DNA of 34,802 nucleotides from CAYPNF01 sp964411985. GTDB lineage: Bacteria; Verrucomicrobiota; Verrucomicrobiia; Limisphaerales; J093. Location of the stretch: assembly GCA_964411985.1 (NCBI GenBank), contig CAYPNF010000074.1, forward strand, positions 1 to 34,802, written 5' to 3'. Both the position numbers and the translations under genes were made by a program. Positions 15,646 through 25,012 of the stretch are shown here, in pieces. Under the pieces are notes generated by a model. It was not told where the DNA came from and did not search any database. It was given only the letters and a program-made list of their open reading frames with translations. Position 1 is the stretch's first letter. Each line of letters begins with the position of its first letter.

Positions 15646-17826
15646 CTAGAGAAGCTCGTCGAGGATGTCAGTTCTGGATTGGAAGCCGTAAACCTTAAGG
15701 TCGATCGTGGGGTTCATGACGAATTGATCTCCGTTTGGCTTCTGGAGGGAGAGCTGGGAGGCGGCTCTCCGAGATTCTGCCTCCGAGGGCCAAGGCGTGA
15801 GCGGTGCATCGAGGGTGAGAGAACTCCAGGGGCTGACGGCTCGGTCAAGCGCCAGTTGCACTTGACGGGTTGGGCTGAGTCTGAGCGTCAGGACTAGAGC
15901 TCTGAGGGTCATATTGCTCGGATTCTGGATGACAATGTGAACGGCTCCTTGGGTGGACTCCTGTCCTTCGCCAGTGATCGTACAAACGACCCTGGGAGGG
16001 TCTGTGTCCTTAGCGAACTCAATCCAAGGGATTATCACTTCCTCGGGAAACGCTCCACCGTGTGGGAAGAGCTCAGTTCCAGACTTACCGTCCTCCGTGA
16101 AGAAGGATTCTTCGCCGAGCACGATTGCGGCGTCCTCGGGTATGTGAAATCTGTCGCTGTTCAAGATGGCGACTGCACCATTGTCTTGGAAGCAGAGACC
16201 ATTAGGTGGAAACTCGGCGGCTGAGCTGCCGAGTGCCGCCCTTTGATGGGGGCGCATGCCCGATGGCGCTCGGGTAGTGCGTTCACTGGCATTGAGTAGC
16301 CTGCCGTGGTCGGTAGTGACGATGAGGCGCACCTTCTTATCATCGGGTATAGCGAGAACAGCGTTGACGAGCCGGTCGGCGACTGACTCGAGCCGGTCGG
16401 CGACGACCTTCTTGAGCGTCTGGCGGTCGTAACCCTTGGAGTGATACGTTTCGTCGGGTTCCATTATGCACCAGATGAGCAAGTCTCCCGGTTGGACGCT
16501 CTGGAGAAGGGATTCCGGTGCCTTCTTCTCTGGAAGTAGCTTTACATGGGGCGGATCCTGGTTTGGATCGCTCGCAGCGATCCTAGGCGTGTAGCCTCTT
16601 TTGAGAGCCCGTTTGCAGATCTCAGTAATCGTGGGTACCGGGGAGAAGCAGAGATCGTTTTGGAGTATTGTGAGGCGATTAGTCCTCGCTGCGATGTGTT
16701 TCAGCAAGATGAAGCTGTCGGGCACATTCAGACCGTCCAAAATAGCGTAAAGCGTTACTTCGGTACCTTTACGCTCACGCAGTTGCCCAGCTCTCTGAAA
16801 ACTTATGAGGGGTTGTTGGCCCAAGACGAGATGGGGATACCGGTCTAGGAATGTGACTGCAAATGCATGGGCGAGCTCAGATGTTCTTGGAATATCGGCC
16901 TGTGATCCCACAAGGATTGCCCACTCGCGGTAAGGGAGATAACTCTCTAGGAACCAGCTAAAAACGTGCTGCACGTCCTCGGGAACTGGCGGGGGCGGCA
17001 GCGGGCGGAGCAGCATGCGAAGGGATCCCGTCTTTGGGTCGGGAAGGAAAGCGCGAAGTCGACGAAGGTGCGTTTCTGTCAGCAGCTGCGGATTGTGGCT
17101 AAAGTAATCAAAAGCGAGACCAGCAGCCAGTGACAGGAGCTCCGGCGGGACAGATTCTCTGGCTAGTACTTCAAAGAATTCACCTTGCGTGTTGATGGTC
17201 TCTAGACGCCATTCCTCGAGCGCCTCACCCCTTAGACCGGCGGGCACGCTCAGTGGGAATGGCTTCGAGGGCTGGAGTAGATACGGGCGCTTGATGCACA
17301 ACCACCTCCTCAGCAGCGACTGAGCCTGCTCCGTAGAGACGACTTCATAGACAGGCTTCAGCGTCTGGTCCGCATCTTGGTGCCATAGTTCGGCCCTCGC
17401 TCGGAGCAGGGGTGCGAGGCACTCATCCGGCTTTATGGAATATAACCAGACTAGCCACCGGGCAGCGTGGTGTAAACTAGTGGGTTGGTGCCAGATGTCC
17501 TCCGGAGCAAGGGCTTCAAGAACTCTGGTGAGAGAAAGTGGCCTGGGCAGCCTAAGTAGGACTTCGCGGTGTTTTGCGAGAATAGTGGCGGCGCAATCAG
17601 GGGTGATGGTATTGCAGCAGTTGGCGAGCTCGTCGGTCAGCGAAGCGCAGATTGTGAAAGGAATGCCACGTTCGTTCCAGAAGGTTTCCGCCCAAGCGCA
17701 GAGGGATTTCCCCTTAACGAGCAGCGGGGTGCGGGACAGAGAGAGACGTAGGAAGTCCCTTTCCGTCTCGACAGGTATGAACCCGCTTGGTGGTTCAGCG
17801 TCCTTTCTTGGGTCGAGGTAGTGCAT
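15646..17826 (-). CDS. pglZ: PglZ-domain protein (BREX alkaline-phosphatase-fold protein)
   Basis: A 726-aa protein with an N-terminal helical region of unknown role (about 1-350) and a PglZ domain (about 355-610). Metal-site motifs of the alkaline-phosphatase superfamily are visible: DGLN at 364-367, FSPVPTITE at 394-402 with the nucleophile-position S/T, TTDHGRLL at 504-511, and PHGGAFPEEVIIPW at 588-601. The last is the family hallmark. A beta-sandwich-like tail (about 615-726) follows. PglZ is a core component of every BREX type. It starts 12 bases downstream of the giant ATPase gene. Confidence 0.93.
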   Translation of the reverse strand: MHYLDPRKDAEPPSGFIPVETERDFLRLSLSRTPLLVKGKSLCAWAETFWNERGIPFTICASLTDELANCCNTITPDCAATILAKHREVLLRLPRPLSLTRVLEALAPEDIWHQPTSLHHAARWLVWLYSIKPDECLAPLLRARAELWHQDADQTLKPVYEVVSTEQAQSLLRRWLCIKRPYLLQPSKPFPLSVPAGLRGEALEEWRLETINTQGEFFEVLARESVPPELLSLAAGLAFDYFSHNPQLLTETHLRRLRAFLPDPKTGSLRMLLRPLPPPPVPEDVQHVFSWFLESYLPYREWAILVGSQADIPRTSELAHAFAVTFLDRYPHLVLGQQPLISFQRAGQLRERKGTEVTLYAILDGLNVPDSFILLKHIAARTNRLTILQNDLCFSPVPTITEICKRALKRGYTPRIAASDPNQDPPHVKLLPEKKAPESLLQSVQPGDLLIWCIMEPDETYHSKGYDRQTLKKVVADRLESVADRLVNAVLAIPDDKKVRLIVTTDHGRLLNASERTTRAPSGMRPHQRAALGSSAAEFPPNGLCFQDNGAVAILNSDRFHIPEDAAIVLGEESFFTEDGKSGTELFPHGGAFPEEVIIPWIEFAKDTDPPRVVCTITGEGQESTQGAVHIVIQNPSNMTLRALVLTLRLSPTRQVQLALDRAVSPWSSLTLDAPLTPWPSEAESRRAASQLSLQKPNGDQFVMNPTIDLKVYGFQSRTDILDELL

Positions 17827-17838
17827 CTGCAGCGCGGA

Positions 17839-20800
17839 TTAGACAAGTTGCTGTAGCTGGGCGATCGTGTCCCGGCGTTTTTGAGGATCGGTGATTCTTT
17901 GGAAGTGGACAACGACCTGGTGAACTTCATCACCGTCCACTCCTGCCTGTATGGTGGCTTTAAGGGCCTGCAGGACCGCCGCTTTCTCAGGCGCCAGGAA
18001 GGGCGGCGGCGAGCTGAGTTCAGACAGAAGGTGCGGCATGTTTTCCTTCTTACAGGGTTGGGTGCGAGCAGTGAGCCATTCGTCCGCGCTCTGGCGCAAT
18101 TTGGCTGCACGACTGGTGAGTTTCTCAAGACTCTGTTGGACAAGTGTCCTATGGGCATCAGAAAGCGCCCACTCCGAGTCAGAGAGCGCTTTCTGTAACG
18201 CGTTTTGTGCCTCGTCCAACTGCTTTGGCGTCTCCACTTTTTCCGGGTGTATACTGTCCAGTCTCAAAAAGAAGATCTCAAGTTGATCCGCGCGCTTTGC
18301 ACAGGCGTCGAGTTGCTCTAACTCGGGTGCTTCGGAAAACAGGAAACGCCTCTGGTTGATGCGGTCAGCAACTGGCTTCACATCCCGCTGAGAGCGTGCT
18401 GAATCGAGGGTCTGTTTGAGCTTGGAACTGAATTCCTCAGCGTCTTTTATGGCTGCATGTACTTTTTGAAGCGTCACCTTGCGTTGATCCTCGCTTTCAG
18501 GGAGGGCGAGCTGCACCGCTTCAAGTTCGGCTGACGTACGTCGGAGTTCCTGAAGGCAGGCGTTTGTCGAGAGCTTGAGGGATTGAAGTTTGGTGGCGTC
18601 TTCGCGCTTTGCGTTGGCGAGGTCTCGGTCCTGAACCGCTCTTTTGGCTGCCATGCGAAGGGCCTCGACTAAGGCGGCCTTACGGCTCTTACTCGACTCT
18701 AAGGACACTTCGATGGATTCTGTAAGCTGGAGCCTGCTTTGAAGTTCCTCGACGGTGCCCGACCTGCTCAGACGCTCGATACTGGTCAACTTCTCCGCGT
18801 CGGCTTTAGCCAGAGCCTCCGTCTCCGCCTTTTGTTGGGCTTTTGTCGTTAGTTTGTGCCGGACCGCCTCGAGCCTAGACTCTTGGCTGATGGCGAGGAA
18901 AGGATGGGGATGCTCTGATTCCTTGAGTGCAAGGGGCCAAGTGACCTCAGAGTTTGCCTTACTTTCGAGAGTGGAAAGCCACTTAGTTGCCTCGACGCTC
19001 CGATGCTCGGAGCTCTGCTGTATGGCAGCGCGCGCTTGGTCCAGAGCTGCGAACTGGGCTGGGGAAAGGAGATCGGTGTTCTTCGCAGCCAGCTCCGATA
19101 AGCTGTTTAGGCAGGATGACACGACTTTGGGGTTCTCGAGCGAAATGTTGGCAACTGCCTGGAGTCGGTCGAAAATCGACTGCAGCTTCTGCAGGCGCTC
19201 TACGAGGAGTCCCAGGGTCTCGCTTTCCGGCGTGCCCTCGAAAGACGACGATCGGGCTGTTAGTTCGGCAACAGCGGTTTGAATAGCCTTGCTAGAGGTG
19301 AGGAGGGGGAGCCGTTGGGGTAGATGCCGGACATACTGGACAAGGCCGTCTTCGTCGGAGAGGTACTTAGCTAATTTCGCATCGCGGAGTCGGGTGTTGT
19401 TTTCAAGGTGGAACTCGAGTGACTTCAAGAGCTCTATGTCACGTCGGAGTGCGACGAGGCTTGTGCTGGGTGTGAGGGCTTGCAGAGTGGCTAAATTAAC
19501 CTCGTCCTTATGTGCTTTCTCAACAATCTCCTTTTGCGCTGACAGGTCGTCGAGTGCCGCTTCGATCTTCGCTAAGAGCGGAGGATGCGCCGTAAGCATA
19601 GTCCGTGGTTTGCTGAGCTCCTCCTCATTGCGGGCATAGTCCTCGAGTTTTGTGAGCTTTCGGTACCTTTCGCAGTGATTGTCCACAGCCAGAGCCAAAC
19701 GACGCTGGAGGTCTTTCTGCAGATCGGTTTGGGAAGATTGGATAGGCACGACCCCTGTGGTAGCGGGAAGTGCGGCGACATCCTTCCAGGCCGAAAGCAT
19801 TTCAGTGATGGACTTTGCGGCGTCGGCTCTTGCCTTCAGACGCGTGGCTGCCTGGTCGTATGCCTTGGCGGCAGCCAGGGCGTCCTGTAAGTCCCGCAGC
19901 GAGGCTTTTGCACGAGGCGTGTTGTCTCGCTCAGCGTTTCCTGGGTCGGCTACATAGTTTGCCAATTGGGCAACATCCTTCTCTGCCTCCGAAATCGAGT
20001 ATGGAGTTTGCTCGAATATGGCGACGCGGTGCAGGATTGCAGCAACTACTTGGTCTTCTTTGCTCCGGTCTTTGCGCTTTATGGCGATCTTGCTGCTGGT
20101 TAGGAAGGCGATAAAGTCTTCTGGAGTCTTAGCACGTTTAATCTGCTCAACGAAGATGTCGCTTGGGCGAAGTTCACCTCCCGCGGAGACCTGGATATCA
20201 TGCCTGTAGAAGCCAAGCCAAGCCGTGACGAGGAGAGTGAGGGTATTGGGGTCGTAGCCAAAGGGTAGTTGGCAAAGTTCTTCAAGAGCTTTACTGATGT
20301 AGAAGGAACTCTCCCCGGCGGTGATCTTGGATTCGAGGAACTCCCAGGCCTTGGCAGTGCGGGTGGTAAGGGGTCTCTGGATGTGACGGCTGGGGTTCAG
20401 AACGCACCAGGACGTGGGATTGCCCGAAATGAGATACTTAGTGACGAGCTGAGGGGCAATCACATCATTTTCAAACTCCTCCATGTCAACCGCGTTTTGG
20501 AGAAGAAGCTTGCCCACGATAAGCACGGCCTTACGGAGCTTGTTATGGCTTTGCTTGTACTGGTCGAAGAAGTGGGGAGGAGCCGAGGGGTATGCAAGTT
20601 TCATTACCGCCGGCGAAAGACTGGAGACTTTGCTGACTTCTGGCCCGGCGTTCAGCGCTACATGCATCGGAGAAGGCGTGAGAAGCTTCCGAGGGCTTTG
20701 GCGGAGCGAAGAGATCTCGTCCGTTATCGTTTTCTTTGTCTGTGCCTTGATCGAGGCCATGACTGCGGAGCCAAATTCATGCTCCTGCGCCACCGTAAAG

Positions 20801-22890
20801 TCCTTGATTACGAGTTGGTCAGAGAGCTTCTCGTAGAGGACTGGGCTCGGTTTGCTCGGAAGAACTAGGATGATTGGTTTAGGTGGAACGCCGGCGACCT
20901 CATTGAGGACGGCCTGCGCGGTCTCCTGTAGGGACTTTAGGTCGGCGTCGGTTCTTGCGCAGAGCCAAAAGATAGCACCACGCAGAGAGGTATCTCGTCT
21001 TGCGTCACACACTTTATCGGCTTTGCAGAACTCTTTCGGGAGGAGTACTTGGGTTGAACCCCAGTCGCTCCCTGCACCCCACGGGACATTGTTTTCCAGG
21101 TCTGGTAGTCCCCACTCCGCGCCGTGATTGTGATTCAAGCTCTTAACCTCCTGCCAAGTTAGTTGTCGGCCTCGTTTCTGTTGGCGAATGAACTCCAAAG
21201 CCTTGGTGTTGCCGCCACCGGGGGGAAAGAAGGAATATTTCGATGTCGAGTCATCATAGCTAATCACGTGCGCATCTGCCATCCCTTTCAGCGCTTTCTC
21301 AGTAACCTCTAGGTTCACAGACGAGAAGTCGCTGAGCGCCTGGACTTGTTTCACGTGTCTGGTCGGCAGTTTCGCGACTGTCCACAGGAGAAGCGACCGG
21401 AGAACTGCCTGTTGTTCATTGGAGAGATCACCACCTCCCGTGCTGAGGGCCTGTTTATATTGTTTCCATTCTTCGTCGGCGAGCTCGCCGGCGGAGAAGA
21501 ACTCGACAATGCTCCTGGCTGGAATCCAATTTGGGGAGTGGTCCACGATGGCGGGATTCGGAGCGCTTTTATGAACCTGTTCCATGACGTAGCCAAGCAC
21601 GGTCCTGGCGCTCCCAGCCTCTTGAAACTCGATGTTGCACAGGAGAGCGGTCGTCATTGGATGTAGCGGAAAGCAGCCGCGGCTGACGACTTCCTCGAAC
21701 AACTCAACGTTCCACCGAAGCTCCAACTCATACCGTTTCTGGAAGAGCATGTGGCCACGGTTGCTAGCTTCGGAGAAGGCTGGCCAGGCGTTGCCCTGGT
21801 CGAGTGCGCGATTGAGTGTGGTTTCCTCCTGGACAAGAAAGGAGTCTAAGATCGTCTCCATCGTGTTGAAGAGGGGGAAACGATGGTTTCTCGGTATTCG
21901 GTCCAGTTCTGTCAGAAGGACCTCCTTTGATTGGGATTCTGCCATGTCCTGGACCCAACTGACGGGGTCGTACTGTGCGAACGCGGTAAAGACAACTTTC
22001 TGGAGATTGTTCGCGACGCCATCGAGCAGATCCTGCAGTGGAGAACCAGGTGTGCTGCGTTTGCTGTAGCTGCGCACAAATGCGCTGAATTCATCAAAAA
22101 GGATGAGGACTCCGACAAATTCTTTTTCCGGACCGCAGTAGTTCTTGACTAGCCATTCGAGTACGGAGGCCAGGCTGACGTGGGCCTCCCAATTGGGTAT
22201 GACTCGGTGGAGGAAGCGAACTGCCTCTCGACAGATATCATGGACACTCTGGTCATGCGACTTGATGCGTTCGAGTAGCGATGCGTGGTCAATGTCCCGT
22301 TCCTCCAAGTGCTTGTCTAGACGCTTGATGTCGTCTTTTCCCAAGTTGGTGAAGAACTCTTCGGCGTCGGAAAACCAGAATGGAAGGGTAATGTTCTTCT
22401 TCCCCAATGCCGCGGAGAGGCTATTCTTGACCTCCGTAAGGAACGCCTGCTGAAGGTCCATGAACTTCGTGCCGTTCAGGCAGAGGACTAAGTGCCGGTT
22501 TCGCTCCGTCTTAAAATCGCGAAAGGAGGTTGCCTCCGGGCTCGGACCACCGTATGCTTTTTGGATGCTAGCAAGGAGAAAAGTCACCTCTTGTGACTTC
22601 GCGTCCTGGCCGAAATAGTTGGCTGCTGCGAGTGCGAGGTGACTCTTTCCGTGACCAAACGTTGCAATGACCAAATAGCGGTTTTCGGGAGGGCGCACAA
22701 CAAAGGCGTCTCGGATCATTTTCAAGATGTCGATAGGCGACTTGCTTGTACCCGCTGATTGCTTCGTAAAGATGTAGCTTTTGACGAGCTGAATATTCTC
22801 CTGGGAGTCGCTTTGGTACCAGCCGAGCTGGACATCGTTGCGGAAGGCCGTGTCGCGGCTGCATTGGACTACATCATGAATCGTGGTCAT
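17839..22890 (-). CDS. brxC: Giant P-loop ATPase, BrxC/PglY type
   Basis: A 1683-aa protein. The ATG at 22890 is chosen because it overlaps the preceding stop by four bases (ATGA) and begins MTTIHDVVQCSRD; the frame upstream overlaps a real gene. Walker A is ATFGHGKSHLAL at about 76-87, and Walker B is VLILFDEFSAF at about 261-271. The ATPase region is followed by a winged-helix-like middle (about 540-640). The second half, from about 1000 to 1600, is largely long, charged coiled-coil. In BREX systems this protein is an essential ATPase working with PglZ. PglY and BrxC are related, and the length and coiled-coil tail do not separate them firmly. Confidence 0.85.
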   Translation of the reverse strand: MTTIHDVVQCSRDTAFRNDVQLGWYQSDSQENIQLVKSYIFTKQSAGTSKSPIDILKMIRDAFVVRPPENRYLVIATFGHGKSHLALAAANYFGQDAKSQEVTFLLASIQKAYGGPSPEATSFRDFKTERNRHLVLCLNGTKFMDLQQAFLTEVKNSLSAALGKKNITLPFWFSDAEEFFTNLGKDDIKRLDKHLEERDIDHASLLERIKSHDQSVHDICREAVRFLHRVIPNWEAHVSLASVLEWLVKNYCGPEKEFVGVLILFDEFSAFVRSYSKRSTPGSPLQDLLDGVANNLQKVVFTAFAQYDPVSWVQDMAESQSKEVLLTELDRIPRNHRFPLFNTMETILDSFLVQEETTLNRALDQGNAWPAFSEASNRGHMLFQKRYELELRWNVELFEEVVSRGCFPLHPMTTALLCNIEFQEAGSARTVLGYVMEQVHKSAPNPAIVDHSPNWIPARSIVEFFSAGELADEEWKQYKQALSTGGGDLSNEQQAVLRSLLLWTVAKLPTRHVKQVQALSDFSSVNLEVTEKALKGMADAHVISYDDSTSKYSFFPPGGGNTKALEFIRQQKRGRQLTWQEVKSLNHNHGAEWGLPDLENNVPWGAGSDWGSTQVLLPKEFCKADKVCDARRDTSLRGAIFWLCARTDADLKSLQETAQAVLNEVAGVPPKPIILVLPSKPSPVLYEKLSDQLVIKDFTVAQEHEFGSAVMASIKAQTKKTITDEISSLRQSPRKLLTPSPMHVALNAGPEVSKVSSLSPAVMKLAYPSAPPHFFDQYKQSHNKLRKAVLIVGKLLLQNAVDMEEFENDVIAPQLVTKYLISGNPTSWCVLNPSRHIQRPLTTRTAKAWEFLESKITAGESSFYISKALEELCQLPFGYDPNTLTLLVTAWLGFYRHDIQVSAGGELRPSDIFVEQIKRAKTPEDFIAFLTSSKIAIKRKDRSKEDQVVAAILHRVAIFEQTPYSISEAEKDVAQLANYVADPGNAERDNTPRAKASLRDLQDALAAAKAYDQAATRLKARADAAKSITEMLSAWKDVAALPATTGVVPIQSSQTDLQKDLQRRLALAVDNHCERYRKLTKLEDYARNEEELSKPRTMLTAHPPLLAKIEAALDDLSAQKEIVEKAHKDEVNLATLQALTPSTSLVALRRDIELLKSLEFHLENNTRLRDAKLAKYLSDEDGLVQYVRHLPQRLPLLTSSKAIQTAVAELTARSSSFEGTPESETLGLLVERLQKLQSIFDRLQAVANISLENPKVVSSCLNSLSELAAKNTDLLSPAQFAALDQARAAIQQSSEHRSVEATKWLSTLESKANSEVTWPLALKESEHPHPFLAISQESRLEAVRHKLTTKAQQKAETEALAKADAEKLTSIERLSRSGTVEELQSRLQLTESIEVSLESSKSRKAALVEALRMAAKRAVQDRDLANAKREDATKLQSLKLSTNACLQELRRTSAELEAVQLALPESEDQRKVTLQKVHAAIKDAEEFSSKLKQTLDSARSQRDVKPVADRINQRRFLFSEAPELEQLDACAKRADQLEIFFLRLDSIHPEKVETPKQLDEAQNALQKALSDSEWALSDAHRTLVQQSLEKLTSRAAKLRQSADEWLTARTQPCKKENMPHLLSELSSPPPFLAPEKAAVLQALKATIQAGVDGDEVHQVVVHFQRITDPQKRRDTIAQLQQLV

Positions 22891-23372
22891 ATTCCTGAGG
22901 GACTGCGGTGGGTCAGTTGCACGAGCCTCTTCGAGGCGGTCCATTCCTGCTGTAGATCGCCTTCCGGAAGCAGTGCACTGTTTGGGAGTACTGCCGGGAG
23001 TACGAGGATGAGGGAATTCCTTTTGTAGGGGAAATCGAGGAGAAGACGGCTCCACAGAAGCATTCTGTGCTCGTGGGGGAGCCGAGCAAGGGGAACATCG
23101 AAGTTGGCAACCAAGACGCAGTCTCGCTCCGCGCTGGTTCTGGCCAGGAGATCGAGGTACATGATGAGCTTATCGATCGTCAACGTCAGATAGCACGCGT
23201 CCTCGGGGAGTGACTTGAGGATGTAATGTGCTAAGTCGAGGTAGCAAACATCAAGTTGGGTAGCGAGTGTCTCTTCTTTTCCGAGAAATGCTTGAGGGAG
23301 AAGGAGGGCGCCGACCTTGGAACGAAGGCCGCCATGGCGGAGCAGGTCCACTAGTTGCCTTGCGTCAATCAT
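22887..23372 (-). CDS. Small protein of the BREX/Ssp operon (161 aa), possibly BrxF-like without a P-loop
   Basis: I cannot name the family with confidence. The ATG at 23372 overlaps the end of the previous gene by 8 bases, and its stop overlaps the brxC start by 4. It is alpha/beta, with hydrophobic strands CVLVANFDVPLARL (about 94-107) and SLILVLPAVLP (about 130-140). The size and the position just before brxC recall BrxF of type 3 BREX, a small P-loop protein. No GxxGxGK Walker A is present here, though, so it is either a degenerate relative or something new. It probably binds the giant ATPase. Confidence 0.6.
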   Translation of the reverse strand: MIDARQLVDLLRHGGLRSKVGALLLPQAFLGKEETLATQLDVCYLDLAHYILKSLPEDACYLTLTIDKLIMYLDLLARTSAERDCVLVANFDVPLARLPHEHRMLLWSRLLLDFPYKRNSLILVLPAVLPNSALLPEGDLQQEWTASKRLVQLTHRSPSGI

Positions 23373-24171
23373 AAACCTTCTGAAGGAGGTCCTCGGCAGA
23401 GGACCAGAGTTTCTCAACTTGATAGGGAAACGACCGCTGCTGAACGCGCACAAGGTTGAAGCTTTGTAATTCGCTTAGCGCCTGTTTGATAACTGCACTG
23501 CCGGTAAGGAATATGGGGGTTAGGCCATCGGTGACGCTTGAGAGATGCGCACTGACCGCGTTTGGGAATTGGGCATCCCAGTATCTGGCGAGCAGGTAAG
23601 CAAAGGTACTATGGCTTGGGAAGGTTGGTTCGTTGACGAGGTATGTACCTTGTGCTTGCTGCGCGAGGATACCGAGTCCTCCCATGCTCCGATCATCGCA
23701 ATAGGTGCCGACAAGGGCAGTTGAGCAGTCGGAGGCGCTTCGGTCGTTGAACTTGACGTGGGGATCCTTTGCATAGAGGTCCAAAATGGCGCGACGTACA
23801 GTGCTATTGTCCAATTCGGACTCGGGGCGGAACAGGGTTGATGTGACGTGGGGCCAGAAGGCTGGCGCGAGTGTTTGAGGGCTGGCTAATTGATAATGGA
23901 GCATCCAGAGAGTCTGTCGACTTTCGAGGTTGGGATCGTGCTGTGCGACGGCCTTGCCAAGCTGCGTCAGGCGATTATCGTCGTCCGTTAGCCTTGTGCC
24001 ATAGGCGTAACGCAGCATTGCGTTGATTTGTTCGGGGCCTAGTGGCGAACCGATACGAAGGATGTCTTTTGTACAGCTGCCGTGTTGGGTGGCCGCGCGA
24101 AGGATGTGCGACAAACCGGGCCTGATTAGGCTGAAGGTGCGGTGGAATGTTGGGCCGAGGCGCTTGTCCAT
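23365..24171 (-). CDS. Second DUF4007-like protein
   Basis: A 268-aa protein starting at the ATG at 24171, 7 bases after the SspD stop; the longer frame overlaps SspD and is rejected. Its pattern parallels DUF4007: RIGSPLGPEQINAMLRYA, then LTQLGKAV, then DPNLESRQTLWMLHYQLA, and later a SSTFAYLLARY-like segment. The SspB-like protein at 28449-29366 shows the same order (RLGVGKNMVESIRHW, then DATLWLIHWLLV). The overall identity is low, so these are diverged paralogues. SspB is the DNA-nicking member of phosphorothioation systems; this copy may be a partner, a strand-specific counterpart or a target reader. That role is inference. Confidence 0.68.
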   Translation of the reverse strand: MDKRLGPTFHRTFSLIRPGLSHILRAATQHGSCTKDILRIGSPLGPEQINAMLRYAYGTRLTDDDNRLTQLGKAVAQHDPNLESRQTLWMLHYQLASPQTLAPAFWPHVTSTLFRPESELDNSTVRRAILDLYAKDPHVKFNDRSASDCSTALVGTYCDDRSMGGLGILAQQAQGTYLVNEPTFPSHSTFAYLLARYWDAQFPNAVSAHLSSVTDGLTPIFLTGSAVIKQALSELQSFNLVRVQQRSFPYQVEKLWSSAEDLLQKVYD

Positions 24172-24178
24172 ATCGTGA

Positions 24179-25012
24179 CTAGAAGGCGCACATAGCGCAG
24201 CCCGTTGTTGACTCAGCGGCGAAAACAGCATGCAGGGGTGTGTTGGGCCTAAAAGAGGCGCGTTCCTTCTGTTTCCTTTCGTACTCTTCTTTAATCTCTT
24301 TGATACGTTCCGGGCGAGCCAGATCTTCGAGGCTTTCACCATCAACCCAAGTGTAGTGCTGCTGTGTCACGGGATCATACTTTTCATATTTTTTTGCGAG
24401 TTCAAATAGGTCGGGATGATGTTCCAGCAAGCCAACCCACTCACGCCGTTGCTGGTAGAAACAGAAATAACAACCCGAGCGGGAACGCCACTCGTAGTAT
24501 TGAGGTAAGCCGAGCTTGCTACGTTCAAGGATTCTGACAACGTCGGCATGACGAATACCATCTTCAACAAAAGGGAACCGTGCCGTAATGTTCGGTTTAG
24601 TCGAAATATACCCTTTACGGTGAGGTTCGTCTGCCCGGATGCCGACGTAGCTAATTACCTGGTCGGTGCCCACATATTCTTCGAAGGGCTTAATCTTGAG
24701 CAGTTCCGTACACCAGCGAGCTTGGGGAGAAGGAAGGTACCCATTCCTCCTATCAAGGAGGTCGTCAAAGTTGTAGCCCTCAGCCTTCAGATAAACTATC
24801 GGCGTATTCAGATGAACTCTGAGTTGACGGAGGTAAGCGTATGTCTCCGGTAGCTCCTTGTCGGTATCACAAAAGACGTACTCCATTTCAGGAACCTTGT
24901 CCTTCATATAGAGGGCGAGTGCAGTGCTATCTTTACCTCCGGAGAGCGAAAGTATGTGCCGCGTTGATTTCTGGCGTGGCACAGTAACGTTTGACATCTC
25001 GGCTGTAGTCAT
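24179..25012 (-). CDS. sspD: SspD/DndC/BrxP-type PAPS-reductase-like sulfurtransferase
   Basis: A 277-aa PP-loop enzyme. The ATP-binding loop is SLSGGKDSTAL at about 22-32, followed by FCDTDKELPETY, a family segment that binds the adenylated intermediate. Cysteines C101 (ARWCTELLK) and C181/C184 (GCYFCFYQQRR) are placed like the Fe-S or persulfide cysteines of DndC. A further CxxC lies at the very C-terminus (GCAMCAF, C272 and C275). The enzyme activates DNA phosphate and receives sulfur from the desulfurase to form a phosphorothioate. In type 4 BREX the PAPS-reductase-like protein is called BrxP. Its start overlaps the SspC-like stop by four bases. Confidence 0.9.
   Translation of the reverse strand: MTTAEMSNVTVPRQKSTRHILSLSGGKDSTALALYMKDKVPEMEYVFCDTDKELPETYAYLRQLRVHLNTPIVYLKAEGYNFDDLLDRRNGYLPSPQARWCTELLKIKPFEEYVGTDQVISYVGIRADEPHRKGYISTKPNITARFPFVEDGIRHADVVRILERSKLGLPQYYEWRSRSGCYFCFYQQRREWVGLLEHHPDLFELAKKYEKYDPVTQQHYTWVDGESLEDLARPERIKEIKEEYERKQKERASFRPNTPLHAVFAAESTTGCAMCAF

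Noticed and set aside
20269..20868. 199-codon open frame on the plus strand
   Set aside because: It lies wholly opposite the BrxC/PglY gene, has no domain pattern, and mirrors the codon bias of the real gene.
22891..23055. 55-residue N-terminal extension of BrxC/PglY
   Set aside because: Composition is unlike the protein, it overlaps the 161-aa gene, and the ATGA junction at 22890 is a typical coupled start.
24172..24345. N-terminal extension of the second DUF4007 frame (58 extra residues)
   Set aside because: It overlaps the conserved C-terminus of the SspD-like gene; the ATG at 24171 just after that stop is the better start.
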